A stretch of DNA of 17,309 nucleotides from CAYQTK01 sp964420375 (lineage in GTDB: Bacteria > RBG-13-61-14 > DATKZS01), in contig CAYQTK010000077.1 of assembly GCA_964420375.1 (NCBI GenBank), positions 1 to 17,309 of the forward strand. The letters are read 5' to 3'. Positions 1 through 7,216 of this stretch are shown here, piece by piece; positions within the stretch are counted from its first letter, which is position 1, and each line of letters starts with the position of its first letter. The position numbers were made by a program, and so were the translations under genes. Below the pieces are notes generated by a model. It worked only from the letters and a program-made list of their open reading frames with translations, ran no database searches and was not told the DNA's origin.

Positions 1-671
1 TCCGGGCTGAAGTAGATAGCAGAAACACTACTTTGCCCTTCCAGGGTGTGGAGGAGCTCTCCGGAGTCCGGGTCCCAGAGCTTGATGGTGTTATCCCCGC
101 TTCCGGATGCCAGGAGCTTTACATCCGGGCTGAAGGAGATAGCAGAAACACTACTTTCATGCCCTTCCAGGGTGTGGAGGAGCTCTCCGGAGTCCGGGTC
201 CCAAAGCTTGACGGTGCGGTCCTGGCTTCCGGATGCCAGGAGGTTTCCATCCGGGCTGAAGGAAATATCCTTAACCCAGTCTTCATGCCCTTCCAGGGTG
301 TGGAGGAGCTCTCCGGAGTCCGGGTCCCAGAGCTTGATGGTGTTATCCCCGCTTCCGGATGCCAGGAGCTTTACATCCGGGCTGAAGGAGATAGCAGAAA
401 CACTACTTTCATGCCCTTCCAGGGTGTGGAGGAGCTCTCCGGATTCCGGATCCCAGAGCTTGACGGTGTTATCCCCGCTTACGGATGCCAGGAGCTTCCC
501 ATCCGGGCTGAAGGAGATATCAAAAACACTACTTTCATGCCCTTCCAGGGTGTGGAGGAGCTCTCCGGATTCCGGGTCCCAGAGCTTGATGGTGTTATCC
601 CCGCTTCCGGATGCCAGGAGCTTCCCATCCGGGCTGAAGGAGATAGCACTAACAAAATCTTCATGTCCTTT
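1..671 (-). repeat. 126-bp tandem coding repeat (WD40 blades)
   Basis: Five full units and the start of a sixth, marked by the recurring tccgggctgaa at 1, 124, 250, 376, 502 and 628. Spacing is exactly 126 bp except between 1 and 124 (123 bp), where a 3-bp in-frame loss turns Gly-His-Glu into Gly-Gln. The block 35-191 is identical by eye to 287-443 (157 bp, offset 252 bp), so at least one duplication moved two units at a time. Nucleotide identity this high indicates recent amplification or gene conversion. Confidence 0.93.
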
Positions 672-2321
672 AAAAGTTATAAGTAGAGGTGATAAAACCT
701 CCTGTCTTGTCCTAGCGTTATATAAAAAGCTTTTTGCCTTCAATGAATCCTGAATTTGAAGAGCATTTGCATAAAAGAGTTCTGCCCGATGCCATCGCTT
801 GGAATCCTCCGCCCACTTGCCCATGAAAAGATATGATTCCGCCAATAGTTCCCTCATATTCTGATACGACCATCCTCCGAAAGCGAGCAGCGCGACAAGC
901 GCAACAGCCGCTGTGGCGAGCACCGGCCATCTTTTCTTGGCCCATCTTTTCATGAGCGCTGCCATGCTGTACTGGTATGCCGATACCAGGCCACCGGCCT
1001 GGAAAAGGGCCACGTCCTCGGCAAGCTCGCCTGCGTCCGCGTACCTTTTGTCGCGGTCCTTGATGAGGCATTTTTCGGCAATGGCGCTGATCTCGGGCAG
1101 GGCTTTGGGCTCCAGCTCGGCTACGGGCTTCACCTCGTCGGTCATGACCTTTCCCATGACCTCGTAGGCCAGGTCTCCGGTAAAGGGCGGACGGCCGGTG
1201 AGTATCTCGTAGAGGATCGCGCCCAGGGACCACACGTCGGAGCGCTCGTCTATCTCGTTTACCTTGCCTTCCGCCTGCTCGGGGCTCATGTAGGAAGGCG
1301 TGCCCAGGGGCTGGCCCTTGACGGTCTCACTTCCGCCGGATTCCTTTATGAGCCTGAGGTTCTCTTCTATCTCCTCGGCGCGCACGTCTTCCAGTCCCTT
1401 GACCTTGGCAAGGCCCCAGTCGAGCACCACCGTCTCGCCGAACTCGCCCACCATCACGTTCTGAGGCTTCAGGTCCCGGTGGATGACGTTTTTTGAGTGG
1501 GCATAGGCAATGGTCTGGCACAGGTCGAGGAAGCCGGGAAGCAGGCGCAGCCTGTCCTGTAGCGTGTCGCACTCCTTGAGCCGCTCCGAGAGGGTCTTTC
1601 CCCGGACCAGCTTCATGGAGTAGTAGATGGACCCGTCCGGTTTTTTGGCCAGCTCGTACACCGGCACTATGCCGGGATGCTCGAGCTGTCCCGTGATCCT
1701 GGCCTCGCGCAGGAACCTGGCGGTGGCCTCAGCCGTGACCTTCATGGGGCTTTGCTGTGGCGTGCCTGACGCGGCTTTGTCCGGCAGGAGCTCCTTTAAC
1801 GCGACCTCGCGGCCGATGTGCTCGTCAAAGGCGATCAAGACCCTGCCGATCGCGCCCCTGCCGTGCTCGCCCTTGATCGTGTACCTCCCCGGATGCTCGA
1901 CCGTGATGTGCTCGGTGTCGTCAAGGTTCTCGCCCGGCTCCGGACCTTCCCGCTCCGCTACCTTGGCAGGCCCGCCCCCAAAGGACTGAAGCGACGACTC
2001 GACGCCCTCGTCCTTCACCACAATGGAAGCGGCAAACGACTCATGCACTGCGCTCTGCCCGCCGAAAGATTGAAGGGTGGCTGAGGCATCGCCTTCATGG
2101 GCGTCTATTTGCCTGTCGAGAAGCTGATCAACTAACTCCCGGTCAGCTTCCTTGATCAACCCCATCTCGATGAGAACCTCTCCCAGGTCCTTGGATGTCT
2201 CAGTTGACCATGCCGCGGCAGCCTTGGCTAAATCAGCCGGGTTTATGAACTTGAGCTGGACGGCGAGCACCCCGAACAGCAGGTTCCGGTCTCTTTTTTC
2301 TTCTCTTGTGTTCTCTGACAT
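1..2321 (-). CDS. Receptor-like Ser/Thr protein kinase with C-terminal WD40 repeats, 3' partial
   Basis: Reads from ATG 2321 off the left edge (773 codons visible, no internal stop). An N-terminal helical segment (about residues 8-75, with RDRNLLFGVLAVQ) resembles one I know from planctomycete kinases. The kinase domain starts near Y147: Gly loop G154-R-G-A-I-G159, catalytic lysine K176 (VALKEL), H281-R-D283-LKPQN, D301-W-G303 in place of DFG, and S346-P-E348. One membrane segment follows at about 465-485, then a TPR-like helical stretch (about 490-530) and WD40 repeats of 42 residues from about 548 (SFSPDGKLLAS, KLWDPESGELLHTL). Kinase inside and WD40 outside the membrane is inferred. All key catalytic residues are present, so it is probably active. 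Start chosen because GGGAGG (2331-2336) lies 9 nt upstream. Substrate unknown. Confidence 0.93.
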   Translation of the reverse strand, partial: MSENTREEKRDRNLLFGVLAVQLKFINPADLAKAAAAWSTETSKDLGEVLIEMGLIKEADRELVDQLLDRQIDAHEGDASATLQSFGGQSAVHESFAASIVVKDEGVESSLQSFGGGPAKVAEREGPEPGENLDDTEHITVEHPGRYTIKGEHGRGAIGRVLIAFDEHIGREVALKELLPDKAASGTPQQSPMKVTAEATARFLREARITGQLEHPGIVPVYELAKKPDGSIYYSMKLVRGKTLSERLKECDTLQDRLRLLPGFLDLCQTIAYAHSKNVIHRDLKPQNVMVGEFGETVVLDWGLAKVKGLEDVRAEEIEENLRLIKESGGSETVKGQPLGTPSYMSPEQAEGKVNEIDERSDVWSLGAILYEILTGRPPFTGDLAYEVMGKVMTDEVKPVAELEPKALPEISAIAEKCLIKDRDKRYADAGELAEDVALFQAGGLVSAYQYSMAALMKRWAKKRWPVLATAAVALVALLAFGGWSYQNMRELLAESYLFMGKWAEDSKRWHRAELFYANALQIQDSLKAKSFLYNARTRQEVLSPLLITFKGHEDFVSAISFSPDGKLLASGSGDNTIKLWDPESGELLHTLEGHESSVFDISFSPDGKLLASVSGDNTVKLWDPESGELLHTLEGHESSVSAISFSPDVKLLASGSGDNTIKLWDPDSGELLHTLEGHEDWVKDISFSPDGNLLASGSQDRTVKLWDPDSGELLHTLEGHESSVSAISFSPDVKLLASGSGDNTIKLWDPDSGELLHTLEGQSSVSAIYFSP

Positions 2322-2330
2322 TCGACTATG

Positions 2331-2336
2331 CCTCCC
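2331..2336 (-). promoter_or_regulatory. Ribosome binding site of the kinase gene
   Basis: GGGAGG on the minus strand, 9 nt before ATG 2321. It fixes the start of the kinase reading frame. Confidence 0.75.
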
Positions 2337-2374
2337 GCTTTTTTGGAAATCTAGCTAACAGTTGTTTTTCATGA

Positions 2375-2404
2375 GAGCGACGTAAGTCGCGACTGAAGTC
2401 GCTC
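2375..2404. repeat. Nested palindromes in the kinase leader
   Basis: GAGCGAC (2375-2381) pairs with GTCGCTC (2398-2404). Inside lie two smaller hairpins: GCGAC-GTAA-GTCGC (2377-2390) and GCGAC-TGAA-GTCGC (2389-2402). They share the self-complementary core GTCGCGAC, so alternative folds are possible. The style recalls dispersed REP-like elements. It adjoins the 22-bp repeats and lies between the kinase promoter and its start codon. Confidence 0.7.
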
Positions 2405-2482
2405 GCACAATACTCGGAAGTCGATCGCATACTATTCAGAAGTCGCTCGCACAATATCCGGAAGTCGATCGCATACTATTCG
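2395..2482. repeat. 22-bp tandem repeat, four units in two alternating types
   Basis: Four consecutive 22-bp units begin with gaagtcg at 2395, 2417, 2439 and 2461. Units 1 and 3 (gaagtcgctcgcacaata..) and units 2 and 4 (gaagtcgatcgcatacta..) form two subtypes, giving a 44-bp higher-order unit present twice. There are no spacers, so it is not CRISPR. The array falls inside the predicted 5' leader of the kinase gene. Confidence 0.9.
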
Positions 2483-2519
2483 TCAGTTTGATCTTGGCAA
2501 GCCACTGAATCCGGCGGCA

Positions 2520-2549
2520 ATTATATCAGAGAGATTTTATGGTTGTAAA
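2520..2549 (-). promoter_or_regulatory. Sigma70-like promoter of the kinase gene
   Basis: On the minus strand TTTACA (2549-2544) and a perfect TATAAT (2525-2520) are separated by 18 nt. Transcription would begin near 2513, giving a leader of about 190 nt that contains the palindromes and the 22-bp repeats. Sequence match only. Confidence 0.65.
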
Positions 2550-2635
2550 ATTTAACTTGTATAGATTCAACAAAGCGTTAAACTCCTGATTTTGTTCAGG
2601 TACCAACAAACCGGCTGAACCTTGCTAATTGACTC

Positions 2636-2920
2636 CTAAACCGTCCTTGCCAGTCCAAACCCGGTGAACTCGTGCTTGGGCTCTTCCCATTTCTCTTGAA
2701 CGTCGGTGACTCGTGCGTGGGGCGGTCCGTGTTTGCACCACTCGACGAACTTCATGAGCTTGTCGCGCGGTCCTTCCGCCACTGTCTCCACCGTGCCTTC
2801 CCTGCGGTTCCTGACCCATCCGGTAATGTCCAGGGCGTCAGCCTCGTCCTTGGTGCTGTAGCGGAACATGACTCCCTGCACCCGGCCGGATATGATCAAG
2901 TGTACGCGCGCGTCCGCCAT
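2636..2920 (-). CDS. acyP: Acylphosphatase
   Basis: A 94-aa protein of the usual acylphosphatase length (90-100 aa). This small cytoplasmic ferredoxin-like enzyme hydrolyses carboxyl-phosphate bonds such as those in acetyl phosphate. The signature GRVQGVMFR (12-20) contains the phosphate-binding arginine R20, and GWVRN (34-38) ends in the catalytic asparagine N38; both active-site residues are present. Start chosen at ATG 2920 because GGGAGG (2929-2934) lies 8 nt upstream. An in-frame GTG at 2929 would overlap that site. The ATG follows the ligA stop codon after a single base, so the two genes are almost certainly co-transcribed and translationally coupled. I know of no functional link between acylphosphatase and DNA ligase. 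Confidence 0.93.
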   Translation of the reverse strand: MADARVHLIISGRVQGVMFRYSTKDEADALDITGWVRNRREGTVETVAEGPRDKLMKFVEWCKHGPPHARVTDVQEKWEEPKHEFTGFGLARTV

Positions 2921-2921
2921 T

Positions 2922-4928
2922 TTATTCACCTCCCAGCATTTTTATAAGCTCATCCTCGGAGACCAGCTTGACATCGAGCTTGCGGGCCTTGTCCAGCTTC
3001 GATCCCGGGTCCTTGCCGGCCACTACCATGTCGGTCTTTTTGCTGACCGAGCTGGAGACATGGCCTCCAGCGGCGCGGATTCTTTGTGAAGCCTCATCGC
3101 GGGTCATGCTGTCGAACCCTCCGGTGAGGACCACCGTCTTGCCGGTAAACGGTGTCTCGCGCCCTTCTTCCGCCTTCTCGCTCTGGGGGGTTACGCCTGC
3201 TTTTAAAAGCTCCTCCACCAGCTCTCGGTTCTCCCTGCGCTCGAAGAAGCTTTTGATGGACGAGGCCACTTCCGGGCCGATTCCCTCGATTGCGATAAGC
3301 TCATCATAGGACGCATCCATAATTTTTTCCAGGGATGAAAACGACTGGGCGAGAAGCCGGGCCACGTGCTCTCCCACGTGCCTTATGCCGAGTGCGAACA
3401 GGAACCTGGACATGGTCGTCTCTTTGCTCTTTTCGATTGCAGAAAGCAGGTTGTCCGAGCTTTTGTCCCCCATGCGCTCGAGCTTTACAAGCTCTTCCTT
3501 TTTCAAGCGGTACAGATCGGTTATGGTGCGGACCAGCCCGGCCTGGTAAAACTGCTCGACCAGCTTCTCGCCCAGCCCGTCAATATTCATTGCCGGCCGG
3601 GACGCATAGTGCTGGATTCTCTCTTTTAGCTGGGCGGGACAGTTGATATTGATGCAGCGGAGTATGGCCTCCCCCTCCGGGCGTTCCGCCTGAACTCCGC
3701 ATACCGGGCACTTCTCGGGAAGGCGGTACTGCTTCCTTCCGCCGTGCTCGCCGTCGTCGATTACCTTGACCACCTCGGGGATGACGTCTCCCGCGCGCTG
3801 GACCAGTACCTTGTCGCCGATGCGCACGTCCTTCCTGTCGATCTCGTCCTGGTTATGGAGGCTTGCCCTCCGTACGGTGACCCCGCCGACCTCGACGGGC
3901 TCGAGCTCTGCTGTGGGAGTTAGCGCGCCGGTGCGGCCCACGTTGACCAGGATGTTATTTATCCGTGTGGTCTCCTGTCTTGCAGGGAACTTCACTGCAA
4001 TGGCCCACCTGGGTTCGCGGGAGCGCTCGCCGAGCTCGAGCTGGGCTTCGATCGAGTTTACCTTGACCACTGCTCCGTCAACCTCGTAGTCGAGGGTGTC
4101 GCGCTCGTGCACCAGGGCCCGGTAATACTTGATCACCGCTTCCACGTTCGGGCAGAGCTCGATGCGGGGATTGAGCGGCAGTCCCCACTCCTTCAGGCGC
4201 TCCAGTATCTTCCAGTGGGTGAAAAGCTCCTGCCCGCCTTCCTGGTGGCCGAGCTGATAGCAGAACACTGCGAGGTTCCGGCTGGCCGCGATCCGGGGAT
4301 CAAGCTGGCGTATGGAACCGGCGGCAGCGTTCCTGGGGTTGGCGAACACCGACTCGCCGGCCTCTGCTCGCGACTTGTTGAGCTTCCGGAAAGCGGACAG
4401 GGGCATGTAGACCTCGCCGCGGACCTCGACAACCGCGGGGGGCTTTTTGCTGAGCAGCCTGGCGGGGACCTGCCGGATTGTCTTTATGTTGGTGGTTACG
4501 TCCTCCCCGGTTGCCCCGTCGCCGCGGGTCGCCGCCCAGGAGAGCCTGCCGTTCTCGTAGACCAGGTTTATGCCCAGGCCGTCGATCTTGGGCTCTGCCG
4601 CGTACTCGACCGGTTTGGAACCCCCCAGACCCCGCCGGACCCGCTCGTCAAACTCCCGGAGCTCGTTCTCGTCCATGGCGTTTCCCATGCTGTACATGGG
4701 CCGGAGATGGTTTTTCTTCTCGAACTTATCGAGCGGCTCTGCCCCTACCCTTTGCGTGGGCGAGTCAGGGGTTATAAGCTGGGGATGCTCGTGCTCCAGC
4801 TCCTTGAGCCGCCGCATCAGCCGGTCGTACTCGGCGTCGGATATCTCCGGCTCGTCGTCGCGGTAGTAGCGGACGTTATGATAGTTTATCTGTTGGCGAA
4901 GGTCCTCGATCTCTTCTTTCACGCCCAT
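2922..4928 (-). CDS. ligA: NAD-dependent DNA ligase LigA
   Basis: A 668-aa protein, full length for LigA (about 670 aa). It seals nicks in duplex DNA in replication and repair, using NAD+ to adenylate itself. Order of domains: Ia domain (HNVRYYRDDEPEISDAEYD, about 17-35), nucleotidyltransferase with adenylated lysine K114 in KIDG (114-117), OB fold (about 318-400), a four-cysteine zinc site C407, C410, C425 and C430, helix-hairpin-helix repeats (about 440-580, including IDGLGEKL and IEGIGPEVA), and a C-terminal BRCT domain (about 593-668, LTGGFDSMTRDEA). No key residue is missing. GGAG (4938-4941) lies 9 nt before ATG 4928. It is the first gene of a two-gene unit with the acylphosphatase, driven by a likely promoter at 4981-5009. 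Confidence 0.97.
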   Translation of the reverse strand: MGVKEEIEDLRQQINYHNVRYYRDDEPEISDAEYDRLMRRLKELEHEHPQLITPDSPTQRVGAEPLDKFEKKNHLRPMYSMGNAMDENELREFDERVRRGLGGSKPVEYAAEPKIDGLGINLVYENGRLSWAATRGDGATGEDVTTNIKTIRQVPARLLSKKPPAVVEVRGEVYMPLSAFRKLNKSRAEAGESVFANPRNAAAGSIRQLDPRIAASRNLAVFCYQLGHQEGGQELFTHWKILERLKEWGLPLNPRIELCPNVEAVIKYYRALVHERDTLDYEVDGAVVKVNSIEAQLELGERSREPRWAIAVKFPARQETTRINNILVNVGRTGALTPTAELEPVEVGGVTVRRASLHNQDEIDRKDVRIGDKVLVQRAGDVIPEVVKVIDDGEHGGRKQYRLPEKCPVCGVQAERPEGEAILRCININCPAQLKERIQHYASRPAMNIDGLGEKLVEQFYQAGLVRTITDLYRLKKEELVKLERMGDKSSDNLLSAIEKSKETTMSRFLFALGIRHVGEHVARLLAQSFSSLEKIMDASYDELIAIEGIGPEVASSIKSFFERRENRELVEELLKAGVTPQSEKAEEGRETPFTGKTVVLTGGFDSMTRDEASQRIRAAGGHVSSSVSKKTDMVVAGKDPGSKLDKARKLDVKLVSEDELIKMLGGE

Positions 4929-4975
4929 CTAAGCATTCTCCAACCTGACCCGGCATAGCCGGAACTAAACAGTTC

Positions 4976-5004
4976 TTGACATTATTACCCTGTTGCCCTA
5001 TGTT
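4976..5004 (+). promoter_or_regulatory. Likely rightward promoter toward hisF
   Basis: Consensus TTGACA (4976-4981), 17 nt, TATGTT (4999-5004). Transcription would start near 5011 and run through a leader of about 435 nt, including the inverted repeat at 5218-5249, before hisF. Confidence 0.5.
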
Positions 5005-5009
5005 TTCAA
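4981..5009 (-). promoter_or_regulatory. Likely ligA promoter
   Basis: On the minus strand TTGAAA (5009-5004), 17 nt, then AATAAT (4986-4981); TAATAA with a 16-nt spacer is the alternative register. The start point would be near 4974, about 45 nt before the ligA ATG. It occupies almost the same bases as the plus-strand promoter at 4976-5004. Confidence 0.5.
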
Positions 5010-5217
5010 TTCTTCCTTAAATGGAGAATCCTTTTTTCGAAAAACCGGCAAAACTTGACTCCCTTAACGAGAGGGAACATTTATCCATTTTGCATGACCG
5101 GTTTCCAACAACTTCAATTATCAAGGCCCTCTTTCCTGATATTAGTCCCTTACCAGTGAAATTGTTGCCGGATTTGTCATGAAATTATATCAAAGGCATA
5201 TAAAACCCCCTTTCCTT

Positions 5218-5249
5218 CAATATCTGTCGAGAGGGGCTCGACAATATTG
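5218..5249. repeat. 13-bp inverted repeat (hairpin or operator)
   Basis: CAATAT (5218-5223), a bulged C (5224), TGTCGAG (5225-5231), loop AGGGG (5232-5236), CTCGACA (5237-5243), ATATTG (5244-5249). That is 13 paired bases with one bulge. No T-run follows on either strand, so it is not a standard intrinsic terminator. It lies about 200 bp upstream of hisF and would fall in the leader of the rightward transcript. Confidence 0.8.
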
Positions 5250-5408
5250 CAGGCCACTGAAAGCTACCGGGAGACCATGGATCCCGAGTTCGAGGACTTG
5301 AAAAATCACATCAAAAAACACGTTGGAGCCCGTGCGTTCCACTCCGGCAGAAGACCGCGTATCGGCGCAAGAACTCCCCGCCTCGATTTTCCCTGAACAC
5401 TGGTATTC

Positions 5409-5437
5409 GTGAAAACAACCGGTCCCGGTGCTAAAAT
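5409..5437 (+). promoter_or_regulatory. Possible proximal hisF promoter
   Basis: GTGAAA (5409-5414), 17 nt, TAAAAT (5432-5437), ending 8 nt before the hisF ATG. If used, the transcript would start at or next to the ATG. No Shine-Dalgarno sequence is visible, which would agree with leaderless translation. The -35 match is weak. Confidence 0.3.
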
Positions 5438-5445
5438 AACCTGTT

Positions 5446-6219
5446 ATGCTTGCCAAGCGTATAATACCCTGCCTGGACGTAAAGGACGGCCGGGTGGTAA
5501 AGGGGATTAACTTTGTTGACCTCCGCGACGCAGGAGATCCTGTCGAGTGCGCCATGGCTTACGACGAGCAGGGGGCGGACGAGCTGACCTTCCTGGACAT
5601 CACCGCGAGCCACGAAAATCGCGATATCATCCTCGAGGTGGTCCGGCGCACGGCAGATGCCTGTTTCATGCCCTTGACGGTGGGCGGCGGTCTCCGGGGG
5701 CTGGAAGACGTGCGCAACCTGTTGAACGCGGGCGCGGACAAGGTTTCAGTAAACACTTCCGCGGTGCAGGACCCCGAGTTCGTCCGCAGGGCCGCGGAAC
5801 GCTTCGGGAGCCAGTGCATAGTGGTTGCAGTGGACGCCAAGAGAATTCCGGGCACGGCCCCGCTTCGGTGGGAGGTCTTCACCCACGGCGGCCGGACGCC
5901 TACCGGCATCGACGCCATGGAGTGGGGCCGAAAAATGGAAGACCTCGGCGCCGGAGAGATACTGCTCACCTCCATGGACCGCGACGGGACCCGCCAAGGC
6001 TTTGACCTCGAGCTCACCCGGGCGTACTGCGACATGCTCCGGATACCCGTGATAGCTTCCGGCGGCGTGGGCACGCTGGAACACATCTACGAAGGACTCA
6101 CCACGGGGGGCGCCTCAGCAGCGCTTGCCGCTTCCATATTCCACTATGGCGAGTACTCCATCCAGGAGTGCAAAGACTACCTGGCAGAGAAAGGCGTCAG
6201 GACCCGGCCACTTGCGTGA
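5446..6219 (+). CDS. hisF: Imidazole glycerol phosphate synthase cyclase subunit HisF
   Basis: A 257-aa protein matching the usual HisF length (about 253 aa). It is the (beta/alpha)8-barrel subunit that, with ammonia from HisH, turns PRFAR into imidazole glycerol phosphate and AICAR, joining histidine and purine synthesis in the cytoplasm. The start MLAKRIIPCLD places catalytic D11 correctly, and VVAVD gives the second catalytic aspartate D130. Phosphate-binding elements are visible: TVGGGLR (78-84), LTSMDRDGT and IASGGVG. No his gene lies next to it here. No clear ribosome binding site precedes the ATG; see the possible proximal promoter. The complete set of motifs indicates a functional enzyme. 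Confidence 0.97.
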   Translation: MLAKRIIPCLDVKDGRVVKGINFVDLRDAGDPVECAMAYDEQGADELTFLDITASHENRDIILEVVRRTADACFMPLTVGGGLRGLEDVRNLLNAGADKVSVNTSAVQDPEFVRRAAERFGSQCIVVAVDAKRIPGTAPLRWEVFTHGGRTPTGIDAMEWGRKMEDLGAGEILLTSMDRDGTRQGFDLELTRAYCDMLRIPVIASGGVGTLEHIYEGLTTGGASAALAASIFHYGEYSIQECKDYLAEKGVRTRPLA

Positions 6220-6267
6220 GGCCGGACCGCGGCAGGTGGGGAGTGTGCATAGAGCACGCAATATATC

Positions 6268-6281
6268 GCGGCTTAAGCCGC
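6268..6281. repeat. 14-bp perfect palindrome between hisF and the permease gene
   Basis: GCGGCTTAAGCCGC is fully self-complementary. A second small hairpin, GTGC-ATAGA-GCAC, lies at about 6246-6258. No T-run follows, so a terminator is not supported. It may be a regulatory or processing site between the two genes. Confidence 0.55.
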
Positions 6282-6348
6282 TTGCACGTAAGGCGAGAGC
6301 ACTTAATCTGCTTGCACATATCACATTATTTTTGCAGAGTACTTTGCC

Positions 6349-7137
6349 ATGGATTACGCCCTGATTATAGTCGTTGCATTTGGTGTGGCAGCGCTTACCT
6401 TTTTCTCCGGCTTCGGGCTGGGAAGTCTGCTCATGCCCTTCTTTGCTTTGTTCTTTGACGTGCGGCTCGCCATTGCAGCCACCGCGGTGGTCCACCTTAC
6501 CAACAACATCGCGAAATCGGGCATCATGTTCAAACACGCGGACTTCAAGGTGCTGGCCCGCTTCGCAGCTCCCGCGGCGCTGTTTGCTTTCGGGGGAGCA
6601 TGGATTTTGTCCTACCTCCCGGAGGACAAGTACTTACTGGCTTATGATCTTTTCGGCAAGGAGTGCCGAGTGACTCCGGTAGGCATTGTCATCGCGGTTT
6701 TGATCGCCGTCTTTGCCGTGGTCGAGCTTCATCCCCGCTTCGATGACCTTTCCTTTCCAGCGAAGTACATCCCTGCCGGAGGGGCGGTATCCGGTTTTTT
6801 CGGCGGTATTTCCGGGCACCAGGGCGCATTGCGCAGCGCGTTCCTTATCCGCACCGGTCTGGAAAAGGAGGCATTCATAGGCACCGCGGCACTGGCAGCG
6901 GCAGTGGTGGACGTGGCCCGCCTGTTGGTCTACGGGACCACCTTCTTCGGCAAGCACTTCCGGGCCATTGGAACCGCGCACGAGGCGGGCCTGATCATCG
7001 CCGGATGCCTTGCGGCTCTCAGCGGCACCATCATCGGCAGAAGACTCCTTGATAAGGTCACCATGAAATCGGTGCAATGGATAGTAGGCCTGCTCCTGTT
7101 CATCCTCGCGGCAGCCATTGGCGGAGGAATTGTATAA
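6349..7137 (+). CDS. TSUP (TauE/SafE) family membrane permease
   Basis: A 262-aa, very hydrophobic protein with seven to eight predicted membrane segments. Recognisable TSUP features are an N-terminal helix ending in GFGLGSLLMPFF, a cytoplasmic re-start rich in small residues, and the second-half motif SGFFGGISGHQGALRSAFL, matching the family pattern SG..GG..G.qGa..s..l. Members move sulfur-containing or organic anions such as sulfite, thiosulfate, taurine or sulfoacetate across the inner membrane; the substrate cannot be read from the sequence. It follows hisF on the same strand after 129 bp containing palindromes, so it may be separately transcribed. No strong ribosome binding site precedes the ATG. 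It ends tail-to-tail with the filament operon. Confidence 0.85.
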   Translation: MDYALIIVVAFGVAALTFFSGFGLGSLLMPFFALFFDVRLAIAATAVVHLTNNIAKSGIMFKHADFKVLARFAAPAALFAFGGAWILSYLPEDKYLLAYDLFGKECRVTPVGIVIAVLIAVFAVVELHPRFDDLSFPAKYIPAGGAVSGFFGGISGHQGALRSAFLIRTGLEKEAFIGTAALAAAVVDVARLLVYGTTFFGKHFRAIGTAHEAGLIIAGCLAALSGTIIGRRLLDKVTMKSVQWIVGLLLFILAAAIGGGIV

Positions 7138-7216
7138 TTGATTGCGATGCGACGTGGTTAAAAACTTAAGCTCAAACCAGTAACTCAAATTTTTTCGATA
7201 TCAGTGATGCCGGATA

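Larger units (their letters stand above)
2322..2635. other. Intergenic region between acylphosphatase and kinase genes
   Basis: This 314-bp stretch has no supportable gene. From right to left it holds an imperfect stem-loop after the acylphosphatase gene (GTTCAG 2594-2599 with CTGAAC 2615-2620, no T-run), the kinase promoter (2520-2549), the 22-bp repeat array, the nested palindromes and the kinase ribosome binding site. The region 2520-2590 is clearly AT-rich relative to its neighbours. Confidence 0.7.
4929..5445. other. Divergent ligA/hisF intergenic region
   Basis: This 517-bp stretch has no convincing gene. It holds overlapping opposite promoters (4976-5009), a 12-bp palindrome TTTTTCGAAAAA (5033-5044), the long inverted repeat at 5218-5249, and a -10-like TAAAAT just before hisF. 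A 39-codon frame (ATG 5277 to stop 5396, beginning MDPEFEDLKNHIKKH) stays open upstream through the inverted repeat and has protein-like codon use. It has no recognised family and a poorly spaced GGGAG, so I do not call it a gene. Confidence 0.6.

Noticed and set aside
33..753. Long open frames on the plus strand opposite the WD40 repeats
   Set aside because: They merely reflect the periodic minus-strand coding repeat. The opposite frame encodes clear WD40 motifs continuous with a complete kinase domain.
2395..2482. CRISPR array
   Set aside because: Units are contiguous 22-mers with no spacers, and no cas genes are present.
2594..2620. Terminator after the acylphosphatase gene
   Set aside because: The GTTCAG/CTGAAC stem has a 15-nt loop and is followed on the minus strand by A residues, not T residues.
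2921..2929. GTG start for the acylphosphatase
   Set aside because: It overlaps the GGGAGG site, which is ideally spaced for ATG 2920.
4107..4958. A 283-codon plus-strand frame opposite ligA
   Set aside because: Antisense shadow of a full-length, motif-complete ligase; no domain recognisable.
5277..5396. 39-codon small gene upstream of hisF
   Set aside because: Codon use is plausible, but the GGGAG site is only 3 nt from the ATG and no family is recognised. Kept as an observation, not a gene.
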